Shown in pieces: positions 1 to 13,700 of a DNA stretch of 64,000 bases (the first letter of the stretch is position 1; each line of letters starts with the position of its first letter). The stretch comes from Kuschelorhynchus macadamiae. Lineage: Eukaryota; Arthropoda; Insecta; Coleoptera; Curculionidae. Where the stretch lies: assembly GCA_030620095.1 (NCBI GenBank), contig JAUTXW010000212.1:1-64000 (forward strand), in the 5' to 3' direction. Made by a program: the position numbers and the translations under genes. Under the pieces are notes generated by a model. The model was not told where the DNA came from. It saw only the letters and a list, made by a program, of their open reading frames with translations, and did no database searches.

Positions 1-1424
1 AATCACTCGCAATTTACAAGTGCAAAATGCTCGGGAGCACCGTCCATTTGAATCCAGAATTCGTTTCTAAGATTTAGAGGAATATTTTCTAGATATTGAA
101 ATAACTCATTTTGCAGAAAATCCATCTAGGCGTGGTGGTAGAATATGGGGCCCGCAAAAAATTTCATTTATTACACCACATCAAACATTAACAGAAAATT
201 CTTGCTGAAATGCTCTAGTTCGTACAACACGTGGATTGTCATGGCTCCAGATTCGTAAATTATAGAAATTTACTGAGCCGCTTCGGGTAAATGTGGCTTC
301 ATCAGTCCATAAAATTTTTTTTGAGCAGTTCTCGACTACCTCTATTTAGCGCAAAAAACCAATTGCAAAAACTGACCCGTTTTTCGGCATCACCAGGTTG
401 TAAGTTTTGAACTGGCTGCATCTGAAATGGCTTCCTGTGATCTTTCCTCAAAACGCGAAGAACCTTATTTTTAGAAACAAAAACTGCGTTGCCTTGTAAA
501 TTATGAGCTGCTCTTCGTAGGCTTAATGTCCTATCGTTGTCAAACTTATTTAAAATTACGTTTCGATATTGTTCATTTCTCCTACCTTCGTTTCTCGGAT
601 TCTTTTTGAGTCCAAAATTCCTAAACATTAAATGCGTTTTAATGAAAACTTCTTTGCAAGGTAATCTTCTATTTGGAAATCTTCGTTGCTATTCCCGTAC
701 TGCTGCATTTGCATTTCCATTACAGAAACCATAAACGAAATGAATATCAGCATACTCAAAGTTACTGAATAACACCATTTTGAAATCACTAGTTAGACTG
801 ATAATTACCTTTTTCTATAAACTGTAATGTACCTGACATTTATTTACTCTAAAAACTTAAATGTCACACTTTAAAGGCGAAACTAGCAATTGTTCAATTG
901 TCACAAAAATGCAATCATGGCATACCAAGATGTTAAAGGTTTTGCCGCTGAAATAATTAACAATAATGGAAATTTTAACTACGCCATACATAAAAATAGT
1001 TTTTAGTTTTTAACTCGAACTCCTTGCATCGCACGAAAAAATGGCAAGAGATCAAATTTGCTCCAAACTGAGTGGGGATTTTAGGAATGATTTTTGTTTT
1101 CAGAAAAAGCAGTAGCGTACCATTTTTTCTTCAAGAATATTCAATAAAAAATCCTGTACGGACGCCACTGATAAAGAATTCAAAAATATTTCAAATCAAA
1201 AAATGCCTTTTGTTACTCAAATGCTGTTTACTAAATTTAATAACAATATCTCAAGTACTAAAAAAGTTATGACTAAATAACAATTTTTTTCTTAAAACTT
1301 TAACACCCTGTATATCGAAAACGAAGCATTTGCCGATATATGTTTATATAAAAAATTAGGGCTTATTTTGAATGCAGAATGCGCTGTTAAAGTTTAGACA
1401 CTGCAATTCGTGACACCCTGTATA
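1..1424 (-). mobile_element. DD41D-type Tc1/mariner relative, cut by window start
   Basis: The minus strand carries a decayed transposase from about 628 down past base 1. It has an N-terminal helix-turn-helix block with KVLRVLRKDHRKPFQMQPVQ and LQPGDAEKRVSFCNWF. A frame change near 305 leads into LWTDEATFTRSG (first catalytic Asp) and WSHDNPRVV; a stop replaces Trp in the VNVWCG motif near 158, and QMDGAPEH (second Asp) is at the window edge. The far end is marked by ACACCCTGTATAT at 1303-1316 and again near 1412-1424, matching the TACAGGGTG-type termini of the other elements here. The third catalytic residue lies outside the window. Confidence 0.7.
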
Positions 1425-1446
1425 TGTTTCTTAAAAAAACCTTTAA

Positions 1447-1447
1447 T

Positions 1448-1493
<46 letters not shown>
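1447..1493. repeat. (AT)n microsatellite
   Basis: About 47 bp of uninterrupted AT dinucleotides lie just 40 bp upstream of receptor exon a. It is a simple repeat and probably length-variable. Confidence 0.95.
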
Positions 1494-1498
<5 letters not shown>

Positions 1499-1534
1499 TT
1501 ATTAATAAATTATTAAGACATAACATAATTTTAG

Positions 1535-1749
1535 GCCTCTGTTTTGGATCGATTTGGTAAATTCCAATTTTTGTACAGTTGGTATATACTTCTAATGGAC
1601 ACGCAAAACAATCTTACAGAGTTACTGAAAATATTTCAGAAACTTAAAACCAGAATGGATATGGACGTCAAAGTTTTCATGGAATATGGCAATAAATTTA
1701 ATATTTATGAAATATTTAATCCTGGTATTAATGTAGGTTTAGAGATAAG
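1535..1749 (+). CDS. Ir75: IR75-type receptor, exon a (N-terminal domain)
   Basis: The exon follows acceptor ataattttag and ends at donor AG|gtacgt. It starts in phase 0 and ends in phase 2 (71 codons plus two bases). The residues (ASVLDRFGKF... to ...NVGLEIR) form a weakly conserved helix-rich stretch, as expected of the short N-terminal domain of divergent IRs. The identification rests on the phase match and continuity with the next exon, not on motifs. It begins at an acceptor, so at least one upstream exon exists; none could be recognised in bases 1-1534. Confidence 0.72.
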
Positions 1750-4700
1750 GTACGTAGATACAAAGACAACCTAATTTCAGAACATTTCTAGTAAACCCTC
1801 ATTATATAGAATTTAAATTAATTCCTTTCCATGGTAATCTAGTTCACAAACACAAAATAGTGTTGCTAATTGTTCCTGGTGCTAGCAAAACTACAGCGTG
1901 TTACAGAAGTAAGGAAACAACGAAATATATTAGGTACCTGAATTTGATGGAAATATATACACTTACGTATGAAATTAACCAGATTTTTTGTTATAAATAG
2001 AAAACTATTTAATGGAAAACTATATATTATATTACTTTTTTTAAATCTTCGCAAAATTCTCAATACCCTTTATTGAGAGCACATAAAGGTCTAATATCCA
2101 TAATTCAATTTATTACCTTTTATTAAAATACCTCGACACAAAAGGTTAACTGATATTTTGAGTAGGCATTTCGTGTCCCTAATGAATAAGTGTAACTTGA
2201 ATTCGTGGGTTATGGGACAAACTTTTAGGACGGACACAGCACGTTACTTATCAACAACTGAAAGTGTTTGTTTTGGTTTGGGGTTAAGAACAATTACAGT
2301 CGCATTCAGCCGTACAGTGGGTCAGAATTGTACTAGATTGTGGTCAAACATTAATTAACTAATTATAAAGGTATTCTGCCATAAAATAATGTCCATTTTG
2401 TTAAGTTTACCTCAATACGTAATGAAGCCTATTAAAAATAAAAAATATATGCAAATATAAGTAAAAATTTTTAAGGGTAAATACAAACAACGATTTAAAA
2501 TACAGTTAAAAATAAAATTAGTATACAAAATATATATAAATATAAAATTAAGTCATATCACCCACGATATTATTTGTTGTTCACAATAATTAGAGGAACG
2601 CTCAAGTCATATTGTCATGTTTGATTTTTTTTTTATTTATTATTATATAGTTTTAAAATGTTACTGTAAATATTTCTAAGACCTTGTGTATCGGTTCTAA
2701 GATTTACACAGTCGTTCAAATTTATATGGATCATTTCACTTATAATTCTTTTTGAGTAGTTTCTCTCAGAATCTAAGATTTCTATTTTATCAAATTGAAA
2801 TATATGACCTGTTTGAAAGTGATGTTGTGAGAGAGCAGTTTTGTCTTTGTCTATCATACGGCTATTTTTACAGTCATATTTGTGTTGGCTTGAGCGCTTC
2901 CCCAAGTACTGTTTCGTATGTCCGACATTAAATTTATTACATTCGCAAGGTATGCAATAAACGACATTTGATTTTTTTCCTTGGGTGTAGGGTCCTTTAA
3001 CGTTGTATATAACACATTTGTGGTTTTCTTATTGTAAAACGCTAATTTTGCATTGGTGTCTCTGAGACAATTGTCAATTTTTTGTGAAAGACCATTAATA
3101 TATGGAAATCTAAAATATTTCTTCTCATTATTTATGTTATGTTTTCGTGTCTTATATTTATTAATAGATCTATTTATAAAATTCAACGGGTAGTTGTTTT
3201 GTCGAAGGATAGTTTTTATTTTCGTGATGTTGGATTTGTGAAATTCAGAGCTACTAAGATTAATTGATCTATGCAATAAGCTATTAATTATTCCTTTTTT
3301 GTTGGATACTGGGTGGTTTGAATGGAAGTTAAGTAATCTACCTGAGTTGCTGGGTTTGGAATACCAATTAGTTTTAATAAACTAATAAATAAATAAGTTA
3401 TAAAACTAATTGGTATTCCAAACTCAGCAACTCAGGTAGATTACTTAACTTCCATTCAAACCACCCAGTATCCAACAAAAAAGGAATAATTAATAGCTTA
3501 TTGCATAGATCAATTAATCTTAGTAGCTCTGAATTTCACAAATCCAACATCACGAAAATAAAAACTATCCTTCGACAAAACAATTACCCGTTGAATTTTA
3601 TAAATAGATCTATTAATAAATATAAGACACGAAAACATAACATAAATAATGAGAAGAAATATTTTAGATTTCCATATATTAATGGTCTTTCACAAAAAAT
3701 TGACAATTGTCTCAGAGACACCAATGCAAAATTAGCGTTTTACAATAAGAAAACCACAAATGTGTTATATACAACGTTAAAGGACCCTACACCCAAGGAA
3801 AAAAATCAAATGTCGTTTATTGCATACCTTGCGAATGTAATAAATTTAATGTCGGACATACGAAACAGTACTTAGGGAAGCGCTCAAGCCAACACAAATA
3901 TGACTGTAAAAATAGCCGTATGATAGGCAAAGACAAAACTGCTCTCTCACAACATCACTTTCAAACAGGTCATATATTTCAATTTGATAAAATAGAAATC
4001 TTAGATTCTGAGAGAAACAACTCAAAAAGAATTATAAGTGAAATGATCCATATAAATTTGAACGACTGTGTAAATCTTAGAACCGATACACAAGGTCTTA
4101 GCAATATTTACAGTAACATTTTAAAACTATATAATAATAAATAAAAAAAAAATCAAACATGACAATATGACTTGAGCGTTCCTCTAATTATTGTGAACAA
4201 CAAATAATATCGTGGGTGACATGACTTAATTTTATATTTATATATATTTTGTATACTAATTTTATTTTTAACTGTATTTTAAATCGTTGTTTGTATTTAC
4301 CCTTAAAAGTTTTTACTTATATTTGCATATATTTTTTATTTTTAATAGGCTTCATTACGTATTGAGGTAAACCTAACAAAATGGACATTATTTTATGGCA
4401 GAATACCTTTATAATTAGTTAATTAATGTTTGACCACAATCTAGTACAATTCTGACCCACTGTACGGCTGAATGCGACTGTAATTGTTCTTAACCCCAAA
4501 CCAAAACAAACACTTTCAGTTGTTGATAAGTAAACGTGCTGTGTCCGTCCTAAAAGTTTGTGTAGTTCCTACGTCAGAAAAATGTGTATATGTTTATTTA
4601 TTTATTGTGTAAATGTCCATAATTAAGGTTTTCCCACTAACTCAAGGTAAGCCTATTAGTTTGTTTTTCGGCTTTTAATCTAATTTATCTAATTTGTCCC

Positions 4701-7700
4701 CAGAGCTTGAAAAAGTGTTAATGTAACACGAAACATTGCAATTGAAAATAGTGGTTTCACTTTAGATCTTATTGCAGTCCCATAACCCATGAATTCAAGT
4801 TACAGTTATCTGATATGTTTGACAATGTCAGATTTGTTGATTTGCAAAAATGGATCGTTTAACTGAAACCTAAAGAATTGAAATGTTAATTATACTGGGT
4901 TATGGGGATGGAATAAGATACCTAGATGATGTCTTTAATATTTTTAATAACAAATATTTTAACAGAAATCCAATAACTAAATCTATCGTAAGTAAAATTA
5001 ACAAAAAAATTCGTCAAACTGGAAAAGTTAAGGATGCTGTACGTTCCGGTAGACAGGAAAGAACAATAATTTCTCATCTTGCTACTAAAAACACTAGCAA
5101 GAGAAAACAGCGTCTCAAATGTAAAAGTAAGTTGTAAAAACAAACGGACAATACAATACAAAAACAATAAATTAATGAAAACTAAGCAGGGGCGTGAAGT
5201 CCATAGAAGCAAGGGAAATGTTTCCCCAAAAAAAATTACAAAACATCTTCTAAAATGTAATTTCTGAAATAGGAAACCATTAATTTGGTTTGTATTAAAA
5301 ATGTTAAAATATTATCTTAATTATCAAGCCCAATAAATGCAGCTTTGATTGAACTTTCCACCGGCTGTTTGCAATTTTTGCAATTCAGTCGCGTGTTTTA
5401 AATTGGGGCGGAAGCTATCGTTGGAGTAGGTTCTTTATTTGAACGGCTTTCAGTGTGTTGTGTGATACGTACGTCGCGTCGTGCATGGTGCCATATGGAA
5501 GACAATAATACGGACGTGGATATGCAAATACCGTCAACTTCGGCTGTCGATAATAACGTTGAAAATGTTGAGAGTGTGTGTGAATGTGTGGTGTGTGTCT
5601 TAATAATAAAGGGATTTTCAACATTGAACTTCGCAGATAAGCTTCAAATAATTTCCAAAGGAATGGCAAATCCGCCTATGAAAAATTTAATCACAAAAAT
5701 AAAAAACTGTATGAGACATTTTTATCCGGAAAAACAATACGAACAATTTAAATGGCTAACAGGGTGTGAAAATATAAGTACATTACTTTGTTGGCCATGT
5801 TTACTTTTTGAAAATGAAAAAGGTCTCTGGAATAAAACTGGTTTTTCCGATTTAAACAATTTCCATAAATAAGCTGTAAAAAGACACATTATGTCCAAAG
5901 CGCATTTGCAGGCCGTCATAAAATAAAAAATCTTCGGCAAAACCGGAATTGAACACACCCTTAATAAACAGTTGGAAATTAGTCACCGCCAACACAATGA
6001 ACTAGTCGATAAAAATAGGCAAATATTAAGAAGACTTATCGATGTTGTTTGTTTTCTCGGAACGAAACAAGGGTTTCTTCAAATAGAGGAAATTTTCAAG
6101 ATTTAGTTAGTTTAATGGGTAAATATGATGATTGCTTAAAAAATCATTTAAAGTTAGCGTTTTTCGCGGAACGTCGAAGCGAATCCACAATGATTTAATT
6201 TCCGCTGTTGCAACCATTATTCTAAAAAGAATTAAGCAGGAGATTGGTGAGGCGCGGTTCATTGCTATTGTTCTGGACGAAACAATTGATATCACTAATT
6301 TTAGCCAATTATCTATAGTAATACGCTACGTCAAAACAGACAGAAGTATTCAAGAGCGATTTTTAGGTTTTAAGAAGATGTCCGAAAATCGTACAGCAGA
6401 TGCATTATATACCGTAGTTTATAACGTTACTAAAGAAATTAATGGAGAGAAAAAATTAGTTGCTCAAAGCTATGATGGAGCTGCAGTGATTGCAGGACAA
6501 TTAGGGGGTCTGCAAGCTAAAGTTCGAGAAACTTTCCCAAGTGCTGTGTTTGTCCATTGTTTTGCTCATAAATTAAATTTAGTTTTATCCCAGTCCATCA
6601 ATCACATTAAAGTGTGTAAAGTATTTTTCGTTACTTTAAGTAACATGGCTGCTTCTTTTTGCAAGTCAACAAAACGTACACAAGCTTTCGACTCCATTCT
6701 CCAGAAACGATTGCCCAAAATAGCTCCTACTAGTTGGAACTATAATGGAAGACTTGCGTTAACAGTATCTGAAAATCGTGAATCACTGATTGAACTATTT
6801 GAGAATATAATAGAAAATAATGAAACGTGGGACTCAGAAGCAATAAATAGTTGTAGGGGGTTTTTAGACTGTTTGAAACGAGATTTTAATTTTATTTATT
6901 TAATTTTTTTTTAGTTTTTAATATATTACAAACTAAAACAAATGATACTGCTGTTTGCCTAAAAGAAGTGGATGATTTTAAGTCCATGTTAAGCCAAAAA
7001 TAGATGACTTTGACCTATTTTGGGAGAAAACGATGACGTTAAATGTAGAGCCACAAGCCAAGCGTCGTCAAACAGACAAGGTCGGAGATGTTCAAACATC
7101 ATGCAGACGCCTCTTTTATGAAATAATCGATCAAATTCAGCAACAAATAAACTGTAGATTTAACGGTTTAAATGATTTTAAATTCCTTCCTCCAATTTTC
7201 TTCTTCATTATGGCCAGTTCTTCGACCAAGTGTTACTGCGATCTGAACTAAAAGTGATTTACGAAACTGATAACATTAGCGCAAAAAATAACGCTAAGGA
7301 ACTAATGCAATTTTTAAAAGAGAGTTGGAAGATGCCTACACCGAAGTGTCGAAATTGTGTGAATTAGAATTGACAATACCTTCCACAACTTCATCTGTAG
7401 AACGCAATTTTTCAACACTTAAACGTATAAAAAATTTCGTCAGAAATTCAACGGGGCAGGAGAGACTTTCGCATACATCGCTGTTGTCCATTGAAAATAA
7501 ACTTCTCCAAAATATGTCGGAGCATCGACGTTTTTATGATGACGTCATTGACGAATTTGTAAAAAATGATCAAAGAAACGAATTACATTACAAATAGGTA
7601 AGTTTCTAAAAATCGCTTCCCTTTCTTAAAATTTCACCGCACGTCCCTGAAACTAAGTAAGGTGCCGACGATGTTGTCCATTTACTTCCTGACAGTAGGC

Positions 7701-10700
7701 CAAATATTGTGGGAAAACCTTTAATACATTAAAAAGAATACCAACCTCCTTGATTCGTCTACATTTGAATTCTATTCGCTTCTTTAAATTGTCGAGGTCA
7801 CTGGGTTTAGTTTTATACACTACATTTTTAAGGTGTCCCCACAAAAAGTAGTCAAGGGGTGTTAAGTCCGGAGCCTAAAGTGGCCACTCTAGCCCTACGT
7901 TCAATCTATCTTCCACAAAAAAGATTGTTTAAATATTCCCGAACATTCCAGGCAAAATGCGGTGGTGCATCGTGCTGAAACCATATTTCATCATTTGGTG
8001 ACCATTACCTAAAAAAGTTAAATACTTAATACAGTAGGTAAAGTAAGGAACTTACGGTTATTCGGAAATAGTTCTACCAAAGTTGGGACAAATTCTGTCC
8101 TTAAAAGATTCAAATATCTTACTCCAGTTAATGTATCGTCAATGAAAAAGGGACAGATTATTTTTGCACCTTTTATACCACACCAAACATTTATCTTTTG
8201 GGGTAATTGAGTATGATTTTCACGTATCCAATGCGGATTTTCCCTGGCCCAATATCGACAATTATGCCTGTTAACTTTTCCATTCACAATGATTTCACAA
8301 AATTCCAAGCACCTGTCGTGATCATCCTCAGAGACTTCTAGCACCAAAGTTATTGTGTATGAATGAAACTTTCGTCTAAGGACATGTTTCTTTTCCTTAT
8401 ATGTCCGGTAGAAAGGTGCAGATTTTCTTCTAAACTGATTAAAACATTCAGAGCCTTATCACCATCTGTTGCGCTTTTAGGTCTGCCAGAACTTACAGAA
8501 TCTTTTACCTTTCCAGTTTCGAAAAATTTTTTATTAATTTTACTTACGGCAGATTTAGTTATTGTATTTGTGTTAGGATATTTGTCATTAAAAATATTAC
8601 AAACATCTTGCACGTTTCGCATTCAATCCCCATAACCCAGCATAATTAAAATTTCAATTCTTTGGGTTTCAATTAAACGATCCATTTTTGTAAATCAACA
8701 AAACTGACATATCAGGTAACCTTTTGTGCTCCTAATAAAAATTATTGATAATTTACGCAGATTTTAAACTTTTTCAAAGCAATTTTTCTTTTTATTTTGT
8801 CAGTTCAAAAATTTCCATGTAAATGTATGCAAAATTAACGAAAATTTTTTGATTCTCAGATTGTATTCAAATTTTGTTTCTAGACTAATTCGATACCCTA
8901 GAAATCGAAAAAAATATCAGTTTGTTCGCAGGATGCCTGCAGAATAGATCTATAACTGGTGAAAATTTTTATGAGTACTACAAGTGTTCGAAAAACATCG
9001 TGAAATTTAGGTTATGTTTTGCGTGCAGAGGTTTGGAAAAATAGCGATATTTCAAAAATGAATAGACTTAACGAGATACGGTTTGAGCCATTTTATTAAG
9101 AAATGATTACTTTAAAAACAGTTTCAGCCATATGATAAGAAAGTTTTGGAAAATATGGAAAATTAATTTTCAAAATGAAAATTTAGTCATATTTCGAAAA
9201 ATGTTGATCCCAGATCACTGTGGATGGGCTTAATGCATTTCTTAGCTCAGAATACATATAGAAACGTACCTTTTCAAAGCATTCTCAGAAAAAAAAATTC
9301 CTTTTATTTTTTCAGTTAAAAAATTTCCCTGTATATGTATGCAAATTTAGTGAAAAATTTTTGGGTCTCAGATTGTGTTTAAACTTCGTTCCTATACTAA
9401 TTCGATGCCCTAGAAGCCGAAAAAAACATCCGTTTGTATGCAGGATGCCTGCAGGAATTTTGACAGCTCCTGAAAAATCCAGAAAAATCACTATTCCGAC
9501 GCGATTGGCAGAACGTTAGAAAAATTGCCACAACTTTTTTCACGTAAACGATATCGAGACGCGGTTTGCGCCATTCGATTTAGAAAGAATGAGTCTAAAA
9601 CCGCCGAAAATTCTAAATTTTTATGAGTACCACAAGTGTTCGAAAAATATGCTGAAATATAGGGTATGTTTTACGTGCAGAGGTTTGGAAAAATAGCGGT
9701 ATTTCAAAAGCGAGTAGATCTAACGGGATGCGGTTTACGCCATTTTATTAATAAATGATTACTTTAAAAACAACTTTAGGCATATAAGAAGGAAATTTTG
9801 GAAAACGCGGAAAATTAATTTTCAAACTGAAAATTTAGTCGTATCTCGGAAAATATTGATCCCAAGTTCGCTGTGGATGTGCTTAATGCATTTCTTAGCT
9901 CAAAATACGTATAGAAACGTACTTTTTCAAGGCATTTTCCGAAAAAAAAATTCCTTTTATTTTTTCGGTTGAAAAATTTCTATGTATATGTATACAAATT
10001 TAGTGAAAAATCTTTGGGTCTCAGATTGTGTTCAAACTTCGTTTCTATACTAATTCGATACCCTAAAAATCGAAAAAAACATTCATTTGTTGGCAGGATG
10101 TCTGCAGGAATTTTGACTGCTCCTGAAAAATCCAGAAAAATCACTTTTACGACGCGATTTGCAGGACATCGGAAAAATCGCCAAAACTTTTTTCCCTTGA
10201 AAGATATAGAGACGCGGTTTGCGCCATTCGATTTAGAAATTTAGTTTTTTATTTTTTGTTATACTAATTCGATACCTTAGAAACCGAAATAAACATCCAT
10301 TTGTTCACAGGATATTCCATTAAAAAATATAATATAGGATATTTCATTAAAAACAAATTCCTTTTATCACAGAAAAACGGTAAACGTGACAACAATGCCG
10401 GACTCACCATTGGACTGGCATTTATTTCATACCTAAGTGTACATGTAACAAGTTTTTAGCATCTAGGGGACCTAAAAAACGTGAAGACCTGTAAGAACCT
10501 GGGGTGTGATTTTTTTTTCACGATTACTTCCCTTTTACTAGGGAAGTAAAAGTCAATTTTTTTTAATCACAAACCTCTTGGTTTTATTTCATATTTTGCA
10601 ATATTTAGAAATAATTCAGCGAAATGTTTATAATAAAAAGTTCGAGGGACCACAACCTGGAAAAAAATACTTCCCCCTCAGATTTTTCTAAAACTCATTA

Positions 10701-13700
10701 AATGCTGTATACCAAAAAAATATTGACATTTTAATACCCTGTTGTTTGGAAAACAAACCCTTAACTTTATTTTTTATTTTTCATGACATATATCATCTGC
10801 TAGAGTACTGGACAGGAATTTATTTACACCCTTTATAATCTAATAACTTTAATTTAGACAAATTGGAAAATTTCAAGACGAAAAAATTATTCTGGATAAG
10901 AACATATCATATTACGAATCAAGAAAGGACATGACAGGAGTGCTAGTAAGATCAGCCAGTGTGGTAAATAGTTATTTATGATATGTGTTAATAGTATATT
11001 ACATACCTATATTTGCAAGTGACTTTTTTTGGGACAAATATATTTATATGAGAAATTAATAAAGTAAAGCCTTGGTTATAGATTGAAAAAGTTTGCGTCT
11101 TGCGTCGACCGTTTGAGCTAAGAGTTTACGCTGGTTCTTAGCCCGTCTATATTACTTTTATGTTTATATTTATCGCCTTTTTGTGTAATGCAATTTTGTC
11201 TCCCTTATTTTTAAGTTTATGTGCGTCTCTTTTTTAATTTGCTGGGAATGGATAATCCAAAATCATAGTAATAGTTGTTGAAAAGAAGGTGGTGAATGTT
11301 GGGGTAGAAATACTCAAAACTCCTACTAGTATTTTCTTAAAATTAAAGACAAAGACCCCCAAGCAGTTTTTTTTTAATGGACGAGACGTTATGTGTATAT
11401 ATTAAGTCAAATTTACTACGAAGAAGGAACGTTTTGAAACCCCAGCAAATTCATTAAACATCGCCATCTTTTCGACGGCTAGCGGAAACTCAAACGGATG
11501 GCGACAGAAATATAACCGTACCCATTGCTTTACGTTAAGGAAACTTCAAGGACAGCGCAAACGGCGACGTAAGACGCAAACGTTTTCAATCTATAAGCCA
11601 GGCTTAAGACTAAAACAAGCCAATCATATAAACTAAAATTAGTTGCATTTTTCATAGATTGTCATCAAAAAAGTGTTTTCGAAGGCAATGAGCGAATCAG
11701 AGGAAATCATTTGTACTTCTCCTCAATTGAGAGAAGCCGCGGAAAAATTGGAAATAATCAAATAATCGAATAAAATTGAACCATGTTCGTTATTTAATAA
11801 ATATCGACATTTACCCGGGTGGTAATTGATCACTTTACGCCCAGGTAAATGTCACTTTTCATCCGGATAAATGTCAAAGTCAGAAATATGTTTTTTTCAA
11901 ACTTTAGATATGTCAACATTGCATACGTTGTTGCGATTTTTGCTTGAAATGTAAGAAACTATAGAAGCGGCCAATCGAGTTACCTTAGATTTAATAAGTT
12001 GAGAGGAGCATCCAAGCCTCTTTTCATCTCGCATAATTTACTGTATTTTCGTCCTTGTCTCTCATCGTGGGAAGCTAATGTAGATGTAGGTGTAATCACT
12101 TTCAGCACTATTGCCAAACTGTATTTTTTTTCTTTAGAGTTTATTTTTTATCTTCGTATTGCTCACTTATGTTTGTGTGATGAGAAAACTGTCACTTATT
12201 GAGATAGTTTAACTTGACAACACTGACGTATGTCGCGCGTCGCTCCGTTGCCTGTTGTTTTACGTTTCATTATGTGTTTTATTCAGTTTCTCCTGGACTA
12301 TTTTATTTGACTTTATATAGTGTTAGTGTGTATAATATAAAAGTGTGTGCTTATTTATAGACAATAAAAAGTAATAGTGAAATAAGATGTGAGCTGTAGG
12401 TATTTATAATTTTGTAAATAGGCTAAATATGTTACCTAAAGTCTGTTTTTTTTAATTCCTGACATCGATCGTGTTGAAATACTGGCATTACTAATACTGA
12501 TAGCATACAAAATAATATAATCTGCCACGATATAATTATATTCCTCGAGCTAAATGTTTTTCCGATAGCATGGCAGAGATTGATTCACTTGGTATATCTT
12601 TTCCATTTCAGTTTGCAAGTAGATCAACCCTTAACCTCTATTTTTGGTGAATTTCAGGGATTTAAAAAAAACAGACTTAATTAAATTTTACCAGCAAATG
12701 TACGCAATTTGGTGTCTCTAAACTGCGATTTCCCAATAAAAAAATTGTTTGTTGAATTAAGTGTAGAAAATTTTAGAATACAGAAAGGAAAGGAATGGCG
12801 TTTTGAATTTTGCGGGCAATCGGCAGCGTCAATCTACTGCGCCATCTGGTTTTACTTTACGTGGAGATAAAATGAGAACGCTATCTTTCTCTCGGATAAT
12901 TTATTTACATTGACTTGCGCGTCTTAAATTGGTTGTCTCTGCCTGAATGCAATACGAGATTGCTGCTGCGCACCGATATCCATGCGGAAAATTGGTTTTC
13001 CCGCACTACTATTTTAAAATAAATTTATTAACTTATTAATTAACCATCTTTGATACATATCAGAGTGTGTAGCAGGCTTTTTGTTTTGGTTAGTTACCAG
13101 GTTTCCAGGTTACTAAGAACGCTTAAAGTCAATTACTAGAAATCGACAAACTCACATTTCGACATATGTATTTGTCATTAATTGCTTTTATATGTGCGTA
13201 TTTTCCGTAATTTTGCATTATTACAATGAATTTGACAATCTGGCCAAGCAAGACGGGGTTTCAGAATATACAGGGTGGTGCAACCAAGATGGGGTGGACG
13301 ATTGTGGGCAAACGGAGAGGAATTTGAAAAAACATTTTTGGGATATGATTGATAGTCAAGAACGCTGTGTTTTAAAATTATATCTAAGTAAGATTAATAA
13401 ACCAGTTACCAATGAAGATAATGCTTTGACAGTGTTATTAACAGTGCAAGAAAATCCACACACAAGTACCAGGGAAATTGAGAGAGCTACTGATAATGAA
13501 CGCACTAGTATTAAACGGATTCTGAAACAACATAAATATCATGCCTACCACATTGAATTACACCAAGAACTGTATGATCGCGATTACGTCCAACGACAAG
13601 AGTTTTCTCAATTTGGTTTTTAAATACAATTTGGGATAATCCAGGTTTTCTAGATAGGGTGCTGTTTTCAGATGAAGCAACTTTTAAAAGCAACGGCTTG

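Larger units (their letters stand above)
2193..4797. repeat. Large palindrome of two Penelope 3' ends
   Basis: The left arm (about 2193-3383) is repeated in reverse complement on the right (about 3396-4561 and 4767-4797), with a centre of roughly a dozen bases at 3384-3395 (aataaactaataaataaataag region). Arms are nearly identical over about 1.19 kb. The right arm contains about 205 extra bases at 4562-4766. Each arm carries the same coding relic, so the two copies diverge from the centre with 3' ends outward. Confidence 0.9.

Noticed and set aside
1..1534. First exon of the receptor gene
   Set aside because: No signal-peptide-like frame ending at a phase-0 donor was found; this stretch is mostly mariner-relative sequence.
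9969..10244. 91-codon frame in the satellite array
   Set aside because: Not conserved between repeat units, so chance.
8770..10325. CRISPR-like array
   Set aside because: Units are over 500 bp without spacers, in a eukaryotic genome.
11060..11610. Inverted-repeat element as a piggyBac-type MITE
   Set aside because: No TTAA duplication at both ends and termini do not start with the expected bases; left as unclassified.
12000..12202. 67-codon frame near 12.0 kb
   Set aside because: No similarity and no splice context; AT-rich random frame.
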